Positions 16,940 to 24,712 of a DNA stretch of 49,415 bases are shown here, piece by piece. A program made the translations under genes and the position numbers. A model generated the notes under the pieces. It was not told the origin of the DNA, did no database searches, and saw only the letters and a list, made by a program, of their open reading frames with translations. The stretch spans positions 1-49,415 of the IMG/VR virus record IMGVR_UViG_3300025872_000082. One strand, given 5' to 3'. This DNA is from a virus. The stretch's first letter is position 1. Each line of letters starts with the position of its first letter.

Positions 16940-17697
16940 CCATGAGTGGGGTACAGCGATCGCTTACTCTCATGGTGTACGGTGAATCAAAGGTCGGTAA
17001 GTCGACGTTTGCAGTCACCGCACCATACCCGCGTCTGATGCTGGACGTGGAAGGCGGGCATAGATTCCTGCCTATCAACGTAAAGTACTGGGATCCGTTG
17101 CGTGAGGAGCCGCCGGCTGCTGACGGGACGTGGGATACCTGCGTTGTCAACGTCACAGAGTACGACACCGTTCTCAAGGCGTACCAGTGGCTTCAGATCG
17201 GACGCCACCAGTTCAAGTCGCTGATCATTGACTCGGTCTCCGAGTTGCAGGTTAAGTGCATGGACAACATCGCCGGAACAAATCAGATGCAGATGCAGCA
17301 GTGGGGCGAACTTCTTCGTCACATGGGTGCGCTGCTTCGTGATCTCCGTGACCTTACGATGCACGCAACGAACCCGCTCGAGGCAGTCGTGCTGACAGCG
17401 ATGGCACGTCAAAGCCAGGATGGCCGGTATCGTCCGTACCTCCAAGGTCAGCTTGCCATTCAGGCTCCGTACTTCTACGACATCCTCGGCGCGATCAACG
17501 TCGAAGAGTTCAACAACCCGGACCCGACACAGGGACCGTACAAGGCGCGTCGTATGTACGTCGAGCGCACAAGTCAGTACGAGGCAGGCGAGCGTGTTCA
17601 AGGCCGCCTCGGCAAGATCGTCGAGCAGGGAGACCTCAGTGTCGAACGAATGCTCGATATCGTTTTCGGACCCCGTCCGGATCAGCAAGCAAAGTAA
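16936..17697 (+). CDS. Sak4-like RecA-fold ATPase (recombination)
   Basis: This 253-residue P-loop ATPase has Walker A GESKVGKST (16-24) and Walker B SLIIDSVSE (near 95-104). It has the size and layout of phage Sak4-type single-strand annealing/RecA-core proteins, with no DNA helicase motifs. ATG 16936 overlaps the nuclease stop; ATG 16942 is also possible. Sak4 proteins work with a cognate SSB, and the next gene encodes an SSB-like protein, which supports the call. Confidence 0.8.
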   Translation: MTMSGVQRSLTLMVYGESKVGKSTFAVTAPYPRLMLDVEGGHRFLPINVKYWDPLREEPPAADGTWDTCVVNVTEYDTVLKAYQWLQIGRHQFKSLIIDSVSELQVKCMDNIAGTNQMQMQQWGELLRHMGALLRDLRDLTMHATNPLEAVVLTAMARQSQDGRYRPYLQGQLAIQAPYFYDILGAINVEEFNNPDPTQGPYKARRMYVERTSQYEAGERVQGRLGKIVEQGDLSVERMLDIVFGPRPDQQAK

Positions 17698-17725
17698 CCA
17701 ACACAGAAAGACATAGGTAAAAACA

Positions 17726-18298
17726 ATGAGCACACTCAATTGGGGTGACCTCGTCAAGGAGGCAGGTGACGCCGGTGGGTATGACCCGCTTCCCGACGGC
17801 GACTATGACCTCGTGATCGTCGAGGCACAGGCTAAGGCCACTCAGACGGGAAAGACGATGTTTGCCGTGAAGGCACAGGTCACAACCGGGGCGCACGCTA
17901 AGCGTCTCGTGTGGGACAACCTCGTCGTCTCGACAGACAACCCGAACGCACTCGGAATCTTCTTCCGCAAGATGAACGCTCTCGGTCTTGATCGCAACTA
18001 CTTCGCGACCAATCCGACGAACGCTCAGATCGAGCAGACCCTCAAGGGTCGTAGCTTCCGCGCGCAGGTTGGTAGCCGTACGTGGCAGGGTCAGAAGAAG
18101 AACGAGATCAAGACGTACTACGCTCTTCCGACGGCCTCGGCTCCTGCCCCTATGGCTGCAGCCCCTGCTCCCGCTCCGGCACCTGCTCCGGCGCCCGCAC
18201 CTGTTGCCGCTGCTCCAGCTCCGGCACCTGCCCCTGCCCCTGCTCCGGCGCCTGTTGCCGAGGTTCAGGCACAGACACCGCCAGCAGCTCCGTTCTGA
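17726..18298 (+). CDS. SSB-like DNA-binding protein with Ala/Pro tail
   Basis: This 190-residue protein matches the DUF669-type single-strand binding family in residues 1-135 (YDPLPDGDYDLVIVEAQ, FFRKMNALGLD, FRAQVGSRTWQGQKKNEI). Residues about 137-185 are a near-pure Ala/Pro linker and the last residues are PPAAPF. Bacterial and T7 SSB tails end in an acidic tip; here the terminal Phe is kept but acidic residues are absent. It lies 28 bases after the Sak4-like gene. It would coat single-stranded DNA for replication and recombination. Confidence 0.75.
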   Translation: MSTLNWGDLVKEAGDAGGYDPLPDGDYDLVIVEAQAKATQTGKTMFAVKAQVTTGAHAKRLVWDNLVVSTDNPNALGIFFRKMNALGLDRNYFATNPTNAQIEQTLKGRSFRAQVGSRTWQGQKKNEIKTYYALPTASAPAPMAAAPAPAPAPAPAPAPVAAAPAPAPAPAPAPAPVAEVQAQTPPAAPF

Positions 18299-18315
18299 CG
18301 AGCCGCTGTTCTTTG

Positions 18316-18353
18316 GTGGTCGCCCGCGGCATGAGAATGCCGTGGGCGGCCAC
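18316..18353 (+). terminator. 17-bp hairpin with GAGA tetraloop
   Basis: Arms 18316-18332 and 18337-18353 pair over 17 positions, with two G-U wobbles in RNA, closed by GAGA, a GNRA tetraloop. There is no T-run after it, so it may be a weak terminator, an RNA 3' end stabiliser or a processing site between the SSB-like gene and the glycosyltransferase-like pair. Confidence 0.55.
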
Positions 18354-18379
18354 TTGAGTATCACACAAAGGATGAATCA

Positions 18380-19588
18380 ATGAAGATTTTAATGACAGGG
18401 TTCACGGCTCTTCAAATCAATACAGAGCACAGAACTATTAAAAAGATCGACGTGCCAGCGTCGATCGTTGAAGCTCTTGAAAGCGTCGGCCATCAGGTAG
18501 ATTGGCGACGCGTCACACCAGGTGAAGATCTATCGTCGTACGACGTAATCTGGGTCAACCTTGGACCCTTGAACTCTCTTAACGGCCGCCAGGGCGCTAT
18601 GGGCGCGCTGTACGCACTCAGCTCCGGTATCCCGGCTGTTGGGTTCTTTGATGACTGGCAATTTGCCGCCGTGTTCAACGCGTGCCGTTCACTTGTTCGC
18701 CACCCGGAAATCCTATACAAGTATCTTCTGTCTGGGTCATCGGTTCGTGGAGACGAAGGCGCAACGTACTTCTCAAAGGCTGAAGCTGACGCGGCACTGG
18801 AAAGAATCATTGCCGCTAATCCCGATGCTGCAAAGAAGTGCGCCGTCGGTAGATACTTCTTTAACGACAACGACGACAACATCAAGGCGCACGAAGGTCA
18901 GTTGGTGCAGACAGCCCAGGCTCTTCTAGGCGAGCGCTGGTCGTATGGCATGGTTCCAGTGTGCCCGATGTACTCGTTTGGTGACCGTTCATTGGTCCGC
19001 AAGAGAATGCCCGCCGAGATGGCCGGCATTGAGGCGCTAGACCCAAGTTCAACGATCTTCAATATCCTGTCGTCAGCCGAGCCGCTCCCTCCGTCTGAGA
19101 AAAAGCGTGCCTGGGTTCTCGGGGCGCTTGTGCCGCACGACACTTGGCTCGAAAAGAAGAATCCAGATTGGCCTGTAGAGATCGTAGGAAGCCGAAAGCT
19201 AATTAGAAAGTTCGGTGGGCAGCGTTTTGACACAGAGGAAGACGTTCTTTCGTTCTACAACGAATACTGGGGAATTCTTTCACCTCCGTATCCGCATGCC
19301 GGCTGTGGTTGGTGGAGAAGCCGATTTATGTACGCCGCTAGGGTGAAGTCTATTCTTGTTACAGACAAGGGAGAAGGAAAGCCGCTCGGTGCGCCATACT
19401 CGTTGACAATCAAGCAGGTTGAGTCGATGTCAGACGACGATCTGGCTGGTGCGGCAAACGCACAGGCTGACACACTTCGTTCACACATGCCGACATACGA
19501 TTCATTTGTTGATCACTGCAACAGGATCGTTCATCGTGCGCTGAATGAAGACAAGGGACTGAGGATCAATCCAGACGGTAGCAGGTAA
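18380..19588 (+). CDS. GT-B-like glycosyltransferase candidate 1
   Basis: This 402-residue protein reads as a two-Rossmann GT-B fold. The N-terminal half has MKILMTGFTALQ, IVEALESVGHQVDW, YDVIWVNLGPL and LSSGIPAVGFFDDW. The C-terminal half has ILSPPYPHAGCGWWRSRFMYAARVKSILVTD, written here as overlapping pieces ILSPPYPHAGCGWW and RSRFMYAARVKSILVTD, in the position of the GT-B donor-binding loop. It shares this layout with the next gene. It follows an AAGGA at 9 bases. Its place between an SSB-like gene and an NTP pyrophosphohydrolase, rather than among tail genes, suggests DNA base glycosylation. Substrate is inferred. Confidence 0.6.
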   Translation: MKILMTGFTALQINTEHRTIKKIDVPASIVEALESVGHQVDWRRVTPGEDLSSYDVIWVNLGPLNSLNGRQGAMGALYALSSGIPAVGFFDDWQFAAVFNACRSLVRHPEILYKYLLSGSSVRGDEGATYFSKAEADAALERIIAANPDAAKKCAVGRYFFNDNDDNIKAHEGQLVQTAQALLGERWSYGMVPVCPMYSFGDRSLVRKRMPAEMAGIEALDPSSTIFNILSSAEPLPPSEKKRAWVLGALVPHDTWLEKKNPDWPVEIVGSRKLIRKFGGQRFDTEEDVLSFYNEYWGILSPPYPHAGCGWWRSRFMYAARVKSILVTDKGEGKPLGAPYSLTIKQVESMSDDDLAGAANAQADTLRSHMPTYDSFVDHCNRIVHRALNEDKGLRINPDGSR

Positions 19589-20601
19589 TGAAGTCAATTG
19601 CCATCTCTGGTATGACCGCCTCTCAGGCGTCGTACAGATCGTTTCATCACCGCGCGAGCTTCATAGGCTGCGTTGCTTCAATGTTGAAAGACAACAACGT
19701 TGCCGTGCACTTTATAGAGCCAAGCGTTTTGCTAAAGAAAAGTGATCTCGATCAGTACGACTCTGTGCTGCTCGGTGTGGCTCCTATTCTTAGTATCTCC
19801 GCAAACAAGGCGTATGGAATTCTGCACATGATCAATCTGCTAAAAAACGATAGCAGACTTAGACTATTCGTAGACGCTCCAGAACCCGCTAAGATAGCCG
19901 CAAGCCTACGCGCCATCGATAAAAACAACGATGACATCGTCAAACAGTTCTACTCGGGTAGAAAGCAGTATTTAGACGTAGTTGGCAATAAAAAGATTCT
20001 TGAATCCACGCTAGGTGGAGTAAAAACTCTTTTTTCTCATTGGGACTACGTTACCTTGTATCCGAGTAGCCCGTTTGTAGATTCTCAGGTTGTTAAGGCG
20101 CAGCTCCCATGCACAGATGTTTCTGCGGTTCTTCCTGTAGAAGTAGACAGTGCTCTTATCTCGTCTGAGATAGGCTCTACAGCAACGTCAAGAAGTAGAC
20201 GCTGGGTAGTTGACAGCATGAACTCAAGGTGGTTCAAGTCTCTACAAAATACTCTTGGTAATTCTGCTGTTCAGATGAAAAGCAACAGACTGTCAACTGA
20301 CTCAGACGTAGAAAAGATGATGCTCGAGTCTCAGGGGTCGATTCTAAGCGTACAAGATGACGGAATGCTCTGGTGGAGCTACAGAATGTCGCAGGCGATG
20401 AACTCTAGAACTCCAATAGTAAGCGACTGGAAGATTACGTCTATTCTTGGAGATTCTTGGTCGTTGCTGCCAGCAAACGTAGAGGAAATGGATTACGTTG
20501 ATATCTACGAACTATCGGTGGCACAGCGGAAGCGCTACACAGGCGCTCTTATGAACGCACAAGACACTATACACACACTAAAGAATGGATTAGGGCTGTG
20601 A
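19588..20601 (+). CDS. GT-B-like glycosyltransferase candidate 2
   Basis: This 337-residue protein parallels the preceding gene. The N-terminal half has MKSIAISGMTASQ, YDSVLLGVAPILSIS and LRLFVDAPEP. The C-terminal half has QGSILSVQDDGMLWWSYR, then MNSRTPIVSDW and a final helical segment AQRKRYTGALMNAQDTIHTL that matches the end of its neighbour. The two appear to be divergent paralogs. It starts at the last base of the previous stop codon and overlaps the next gene by 4 bases. Sugar donor and acceptor cannot be read from sequence. Confidence 0.5.
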   Translation: MKSIAISGMTASQASYRSFHHRASFIGCVASMLKDNNVAVHFIEPSVLLKKSDLDQYDSVLLGVAPILSISANKAYGILHMINLLKNDSRLRLFVDAPEPAKIAASLRAIDKNNDDIVKQFYSGRKQYLDVVGNKKILESTLGGVKTLFSHWDYVTLYPSSPFVDSQVVKAQLPCTDVSAVLPVEVDSALISSEIGSTATSRSRRWVVDSMNSRWFKSLQNTLGNSAVQMKSNRLSTDSDVEKMMLESQGSILSVQDDGMLWWSYRMSQAMNSRTPIVSDWKITSILGDSWSLLPANVEEMDYVDIYELSVAQRKRYTGALMNAQDTIHTLKNGLGL

Positions 20602-21083
20602 CAGACAAGGTGCTATTTGGCAAGTGGCTAGAGAAGACTCGTCAACTGCAAACAGATGTGTACAACGTCGACTACTCGTCGTTTCATAGCGACGAGCATG
20701 ACGATCTGAGAAACCTTATCGAGTACATCCGTTGGAACATGCTGGCGATCGACGACGAGCTCGCTGAGGTCCGTAAGGCCATCTCGTGGAAGCCTTGGCA
20801 GCACGATGACCCGTACGCCGATCGCCACGAGATCCTCAAGGAATGCGTTGACGTTCTGCACTTCGTTGCAAACATTCTTTGCGCCGCCGGCGCGACGGAC
20901 GAAGAACTTGACGCTGAGTATCTGGCTAAGATGCAGAAGAACGCTGATCGCCAAAAGAACGGCTACAGAGTTCTTGACAGTGGTGTCAAGTGCGCCCAGT
21001 GCTTCAGAGCTCTTGACGATTATGACGTCAACTCATGCCTTGAATCGTCGTGCCCGCAGCAGACATCAAAAGGCGGGTCATGA
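20598..21083 (+). CDS. All-alpha NTP pyrophosphohydrolase (MazG/dUTPase-2/dCTPase class) with Cys-rich tail
   Basis: This 161-residue protein contains the class signature ExxE-x24-ExxD: Glu54/Glu57 in DELAEV and Glu82/Asp85 in KECVDVLHF. These helical enzymes cleave nucleoside triphosphates to monophosphates; the class includes MazG, dimeric dUTPase and T4 dCTPase. The last 35 residues hold a possible zinc site (CAQC then CLESSC). The GTG start overlaps the upstream stop. A dCTPase role would fit a genome with substituted cytosine, but dUTPase is equally possible from sequence. Confidence 0.75.
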   Translation: MTDKVLFGKWLEKTRQLQTDVYNVDYSSFHSDEHDDLRNLIEYIRWNMLAIDDELAEVRKAISWKPWQHDDPYADRHEILKECVDVLHFVANILCAAGATDEELDAEYLAKMQKNADRQKNGYRVLDSGVKCAQCFRALDDYDVNSCLESSCPQQTSKGGS

Positions 21084-21316
21084 ACGACCTATGGGAAGAT
21101 GCCTCGTCTCTTGAGATAAAAATTGACGACGTTTTAAGAGTGAAAAAAGACGCGTATGGCACAGATGCTGGTAGGCTTCATAACGGAAGACTTGTTAAGG
21201 TTGTAGAAGTTAAGGGCGGTGACATCTACGTCACTACCATAGACTATAAGACTCCACACATACCTTCTGCCAGACACCCTGCGTATAAACTAGAGAAAAA
21301 GATCGCTTCGATATAG
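21080..21316 (+). CDS. Small hypothetical protein
   Basis: This is a 78-residue protein using ATG 21080, which overlaps the upstream TGA and follows GGCGGG. A GTG 30 bases upstream is possible. The sequence is SH3-like in feel (DVLRVKKDAYGTDAGRLHNG, VVEVKGGDIYVTTIDYK), but no family is recognised. Confidence 0.6.
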   Translation: MNDLWEDASSLEIKIDDVLRVKKDAYGTDAGRLHNGRLVKVVEVKGGDIYVTTIDYKTPHIPSARHPAYKLEKKIASI

Positions 21317-21317
21317 C

Positions 21318-21710
21318 ATGGATAGCCAGATTGATCTTTCTGCGGTTCTTTTAAGATTTGAAGAAAACTGGTCAAGAAGAATTGACTGTTCTCCAGGCTG
21401 GCACTCACTTATCGTAAAACTTGACGAAGAGCTGAGTGCAATAGACCCGGACTACACGATACAGCAGATCAAGGAAAAATTTGGCGGTCTTAGGTACTAC
21501 TTCAATACTAAGACAGACCGGTTCGAGGAAATGAACAGCGTCGTACGTAGATACGAACAGATCGCCTGGGAAACCTGCGAAGTGACGGGCGAGCGTGGCG
21601 TGTTGATGGTAAGAAGTGGCTGGTACAGAACTATAAGCCCAGATCTCGCTCCACCTGGATTTGAAGTTGTAGACAGGGAGAAACTTCTAAATGGCGAAGC
21701 TAATTCGTAA
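21318..21710 (+). CDS. Hypothetical phage protein (KEKFGGLRYY motif)
   Basis: This 130-residue protein carries the combination GWHSLIVKLDEEL, IDPDYTIQQIKEKFGGLRYY and WETCEVTGERG. I recall this as a widespread but uncharacterised family of phage proteins. It lies one base after the previous gene and overlaps the next by 20 bases. Function unknown. Confidence 0.65.
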   Translation: MDSQIDLSAVLLRFEENWSRRIDCSPGWHSLIVKLDEELSAIDPDYTIQQIKEKFGGLRYYFNTKTDRFEEMNSVVRRYEQIAWETCEVTGERGVLMVRSGWYRTISPDLAPPGFEVVDREKLLNGEANS

Positions 21711-21891
21711 CGCTCTTAAGTGCCTAACGTGCGGAAAGGTAATCGAGTCGGTGCACAGACACGACTTCGTCCGCTGCGAATGTCCGGAAGACGCGGACAC
21801 GGGAATATTTGTAGACGGCGGTCTTTTGTACCAGCGAGTCGGCTACGGAATAAAGGCAGAGTTTGAAGACATCAGCGAGTACGAGGAGTAG
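21691..21891 (+). CDS. DUF7695-like zinc-ribbon protein
   Basis: This 66-residue protein has cysteine pairs CLTCG and CECP flanking VIESVHRHDF, then VDGGLLYQRVGY. The order and spacing match the small phage DUF7695-type family, which binds zinc but has no known role. It overlaps the previous gene by 20 bases. Confidence 0.7.
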   Translation: MAKLIRNALKCLTCGKVIESVHRHDFVRCECPEDADTGIFVDGGLLYQRVGYGIKAEFEDISEYEE

Positions 21892-21893
21892 AA

Positions 21894-22094
21894 GTGAGAC
21901 TTCACATCGAGATGAAATGCACCGGCAGAACGTTTGAAGAAATTCAAGAGTCTCTCACAAGTAAGTGGTGCGAGTTCATTCAAGACCAGTCGGCAACTAT
22001 CCCTCTTGACTCGGAGGTTTTTGTCTCGCAGCCTGAAGATGACCCAGATTCCGCGTTCTACGTCGCTAAATTGATCGCGAGGGTGAAGGCATGA
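21894..22094 (+). CDS. Small hypothetical protein
   Basis: This 66-residue protein begins at GTG 21894, just after the previous stop, and overlaps the next gene by 4 bases. A beta-alpha-beta arrangement is plausible (RLHIEMKCTGRTFEEIQESL, then EVFVSQPEDDPDSAFYVAKL). No family recognised. Confidence 0.55.
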   Translation: MRLHIEMKCTGRTFEEIQESLTSKWCEFIQDQSATIPLDSEVFVSQPEDDPDSAFYVAKLIARVKA

Positions 22095-22387
22095 AGAACG
22101 AAAAGAGCCCGCGGCAGGAAATGCTTGAAACTGCAGCGAAGATAATCTCAGGCCAGCGTGACACGCAGTACGGGGGGCCTGAAGATAACTTTGGAAGAAT
22201 CGCCAAAATATGGGGTGTTCTTTTTGGCAGAGAGTTTACCAACGAAGACGTCGCTATGGCGATGGTTGCCGTCAAGGTGGCTCGTTACGCATCTAACTCT
22301 GGGTTTCAACCCGATACGTGGACGGACATCGCTGGGTACGCTGCGTGCGGCTACGAAGTTGGTCTAAATAGTCAGGTCTCTAAGTAA
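22091..22387 (+). CDS. DUF6378-like protein
   Basis: This 98-residue protein contains AAKIISGQRDTQYGGPEDNF, then IAKIWGVLFGREF, and DVAMAMVAVKVAR with DTWTDIAGYAACGYEV, the pattern of the DUF6378 phage family found with nucleotide metabolism genes. A divergent second copy lies on the minus strand at 38548-38943. Biochemical role unknown. Confidence 0.75.
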   Translation: MKNEKSPRQEMLETAAKIISGQRDTQYGGPEDNFGRIAKIWGVLFGREFTNEDVAMAMVAVKVARYASNSGFQPDTWTDIAGYAACGYEVGLNSQVSK

Positions 22388-22391
22388 TACG

Positions 22392-22400
22392 TGTTAGTGT
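22392..22400 (+). promoter_or_regulatory. Possible extended -10 ahead of the C5 methyltransferase gene
   Basis: TGTTAGTGT fits TGnTAnnnT, 31 bases before the ATG, which is preceded by GAGGAAG. No clear -35 is seen. It lies in the only gap in this run of genes. Confidence 0.35.
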
Positions 22401-22431
22401 TAACCATCGCATTAGACAACGAGGAAGAATA

Positions 22432-23673
22432 ATGAGCAATCCGACGTTTATCGACTGTAACGGCCTCGCCGGTTTTATGAGCCTTGGCTTTGTAAGATCC
22501 GGCATCGACATGAAGGTCAGAACTGGCACTCTCAACTTTGGAAACCCCGTCGCCGAGGTAAACAGAAAACACCTCGGTAACGAGTGGACGTCTTTCTTTT
22601 CTGAAGATCCAAATGATTGGCCTGACATGAGCGCCGACGTCGTGCTTGGTTGCCCTCCGTGCTCCGGATGGTCGCTGTGGTCGGGTCCAGCAAACAGAGG
22701 TCCTGACGCCAAGGCGCACGAGCACACACGCGCGTTCATGAAGTACGCCGCTAGAATCAAACCAAAGATGGTTGTGTTTGAATGCGTACAGCAGGCGTAC
22801 ACGCAGGGTCGTGCGGTGATGAACCAATACCGCGACATGCTCGAGGAGCTGTCAAACAAGAAGTACGACCTATATCACGTCAAGCACAACAACCTTATGC
22901 TTGGCGGTTTCTCGTATCGTATGCGCTACTTCTGGGTAGCCGTTGAAAGCGGTATGCCTTTTGGTGCCCACGCGGAGATGCCAAAGGAAATGCCCAAGAT
23001 GATCGACGTGATCGGTGACCTTGAAAATCTTGAGATTACCTGGAACAAGCAGAAGTACAACGCTGAGCCGTCGAAGTTTGTTGCAAACCTGAGAAACCAA
23101 GACGGTTACGTCGACGGCCACATGAACAGAACAAACCTCGAGTCACAAAGAATTCAAGAGATCTTCGACATCCTCGGAAACGAAGGATGGAAGCCTATGG
23201 ACGCTTTGAACGTCGCTCTTAAGGAAGCCGTCGAAAAGAACGGAAACAGGTTCCCGCAGTCTTGGGCGACAAAGGAAGAGAAGATTCGCCTGAACGACTT
23301 CTACATGGGATTCTCACTGCCAGCCCGCTGGGACGCTAACTCATTCTGTCACGTCATGACCGGCAGCGCTCTTGATCACATCGTTCACCCGACGCAGCCG
23401 CGCCGTATCACTCACAGAGAAGCCGCAAGAATCCAAGGTCTTCCCGACGACTGGGAATTCGTAAGCGTCAACAACTACTCGGCTCTTGGGGCGACGTGGG
23501 GTAAGGCAGTCGCCGTGCAGGCGGCAACGTGGATCGGCGAGGCAACTGCCGCTGCCCTTAACGGCCAGCCAAACGGACCGCAAGGCGAGTTGATCGGCGA
23601 ACGCGAGTGGCTTTTGGACACTGACAAGGGATTTAGCCGTAACTTCGTGAAGAAGAACTTCTACCAAGAATAA
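22432..23673 (+). CDS. DNA (cytosine-5) methyltransferase
   Basis: This 413-residue enzyme has C5-methyltransferase motifs in order. Motif I is FIDCNGLAGFMSLGF (5-20). Motif IV is GCPPCSGWS with nucleophile Cys77. Motif VI is VVFECV (near 125), motif VIII is RMRYFWV (near 165), motif IX is RRITHREAARIQGLPDDW (near 325) and motif X is GATWGKAVAVQAATWI (near 355). Motifs I and X deviate from the textbook DxFAGxGG and GNAV forms. No restriction endonuclease or TET/JBP oxygenase gene is visible nearby. It would methylate, or otherwise alkylate, cytosine in phage DNA, perhaps to evade host restriction. Confidence 0.88.
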   Translation: MSNPTFIDCNGLAGFMSLGFVRSGIDMKVRTGTLNFGNPVAEVNRKHLGNEWTSFFSEDPNDWPDMSADVVLGCPPCSGWSLWSGPANRGPDAKAHEHTRAFMKYAARIKPKMVVFECVQQAYTQGRAVMNQYRDMLEELSNKKYDLYHVKHNNLMLGGFSYRMRYFWVAVESGMPFGAHAEMPKEMPKMIDVIGDLENLEITWNKQKYNAEPSKFVANLRNQDGYVDGHMNRTNLESQRIQEIFDILGNEGWKPMDALNVALKEAVEKNGNRFPQSWATKEEKIRLNDFYMGFSLPARWDANSFCHVMTGSALDHIVHPTQPRRITHREAARIQGLPDDWEFVSVNNYSALGATWGKAVAVQAATWIGEATAAALNGQPNGPQGELIGEREWLLDTDKGFSRNFVKKNFYQE

Positions 23674-23694
23674 CATAAAAGTGTGCGTCACAAG

Positions 23695-23717
23695 TTTTTT
23701 AGCCGTCCTGGTATAAT
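23695..23717 (+). promoter_or_regulatory. Extended -10 promoter with TTTTTTAGCCG element
   Basis: A consensus TATAAT (23712-23717) is preceded by TGG, making an extended -10, with TTTTTTAGCCG six bases upstream. The downstream ATG at 23747 has GGAG at 8 bases. This is the cleanest promoter in the window. Confidence 0.75.
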
Positions 23718-23746
23718 CATTGTTCTAAACAGTGACGGAGTGACTC

Positions 23747-24259
23747 ATGCAATCTTTTCTTGTATCTACAAATTCGTTTGAAGAAACGGCCGCGGTGCTT
23801 GACAACAAGCGCCTACACAAGCAGACCCTTGAGGCGTGGCAGTGCCTGCTTACGATGTGCAGGCTTGACCCAGACGGCAACGACCGCGAGCCTAAAGGCT
23901 GGTCTAGTCACCCTGTAGTCAAGATGTGGCGAGGACACGAGACGCTGCTTGTTTCGTACATTACCGCTACGTATTTTGAGTGGCGCTCACGAGGGTACAA
24001 GTCGACGTTACTCGAGAAGACGTTGCGTACATACGACACCGCCGTGTCCTTGGGCAGAATTTCCAGCGACATCACGCTGCCTTCGTGGATGCAGGACCTT
24101 CAGTACTTTGAGAATCTGTGCTCTACTCATCGCGTCGCGCTTCTGAACAAGAACTACGAGTGGTACTCGCAGTTCAAGTGGTCAGAAGACACCGGCACGC
24201 GTCCCAGCGGGTACGAGTACCTGTGGCCGCACCAAGACGGATACGTTATAGCGGCCTAA
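23747..24259 (+). CDS. Pyr_excise/MSMEG_6728-like protein (pyrimidine dimer glycosylase superfamily)
   Basis: This 170-residue protein starts MQSFLVSTNSFEETAAVLDNKRLHKQ and continues with GWSSHPVVKMWRGHE and FEWRSRGY, then a THRVALLNKNYEWYSQFKW tail. These are the features of the actinobacterial MSMEG_6728 family, which shares a Pfam family with DenV endonuclease V. Whether it excises UV photoproducts is not established. It has its own promoter. Confidence 0.7.
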   Translation: MQSFLVSTNSFEETAAVLDNKRLHKQTLEAWQCLLTMCRLDPDGNDREPKGWSSHPVVKMWRGHETLLVSYITATYFEWRSRGYKSTLLEKTLRTYDTAVSLGRISSDITLPSWMQDLQYFENLCSTHRVALLNKNYEWYSQFKWSEDTGTRPSGYEYLWPHQDGYVIAA

Positions 24260-24347
24260 GCCCTGTAGAAGGCCTCTAATTCAGCGTCTCATCCGCTAAC
24301 GTGAATAATCTAGCCAAGATTACCGCGCTTACGGCGAGTGACAAGAT

Positions 24348-24353
24348 ACAATC
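24348..24353 (+). promoter_or_regulatory. TACAAT -10 for a possibly leaderless transcript
   Basis: TACAAT ends only 8 bases before ATG 24362, which has no Shine-Dalgarno sequence, so transcription would begin at or beside the start codon. Leaderless mRNAs are common in actinobacteria. No good -35 is seen. Confidence 0.4.
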
Positions 24354-24361
24354 TTTCTACT

Positions 24362-24712
24362 ATGAAAGATTCTAGAATTGGTGAATCTCTCTGGGTCGAA
24401 TGGTCTGGAGAAGACTACGACTCTTTTGACAGAGATCTAGCGACGTTTTATACTGTAGGTCACGTAGACCTTGAGAACGACGTAGTAAAAAGAGCTCTTG
24501 CATCTGCCCTACAGAGAGACGGTATCGCCGTCTCGCTGGGAGAAGGGTATAAGCTTTTAGACGGTGCCACTGCAATGCTCGGATACGCCGGCTGTGTTGA
24601 TGGTGACACCGACATGACAATCTGCGCCCAGGACGGCGAGACACGCGACGGAGATGACGTTGACGAAGTTCTCGAGGTGACCTGGGTGGAGATTCAATGC
24701 CAAAAGGTGTAG
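24362..24712 (+). CDS. Acidic hypothetical protein
   Basis: This 116-residue protein starts at ATG 24362; a GTG at 24338 is an alternative but overlaps the proposed -10. It is rich in Asp and Glu with a DGDDVDEVLEVTWVEIQ tail and no recognised family. It overlaps the WhiB-like gene by 16 bases, which suggests co-expression. Confidence 0.6.
   Translation: MKDSRIGESLWVEWSGEDYDSFDRDLATFYTVGHVDLENDVVKRALASALQRDGIAVSLGEGYKLLDGATAMLGYAGCVDGDTDMTICAQDGETRDGDDVDEVLEVTWVEIQCQKV

Noticed and set aside
16987-17757. 256-codon minus-strand open frame over the Sak4-like gene
   Set aside because: The plus-strand protein has intact Walker motifs and operon overlaps; the minus frame has no recognisable domain.
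17636-18364. Minus-strand frame rich in Arg, Ser and Gly over the SSB-like gene
   Set aside because: Arises from the Ala/Pro coding repeat of the SSB tail.
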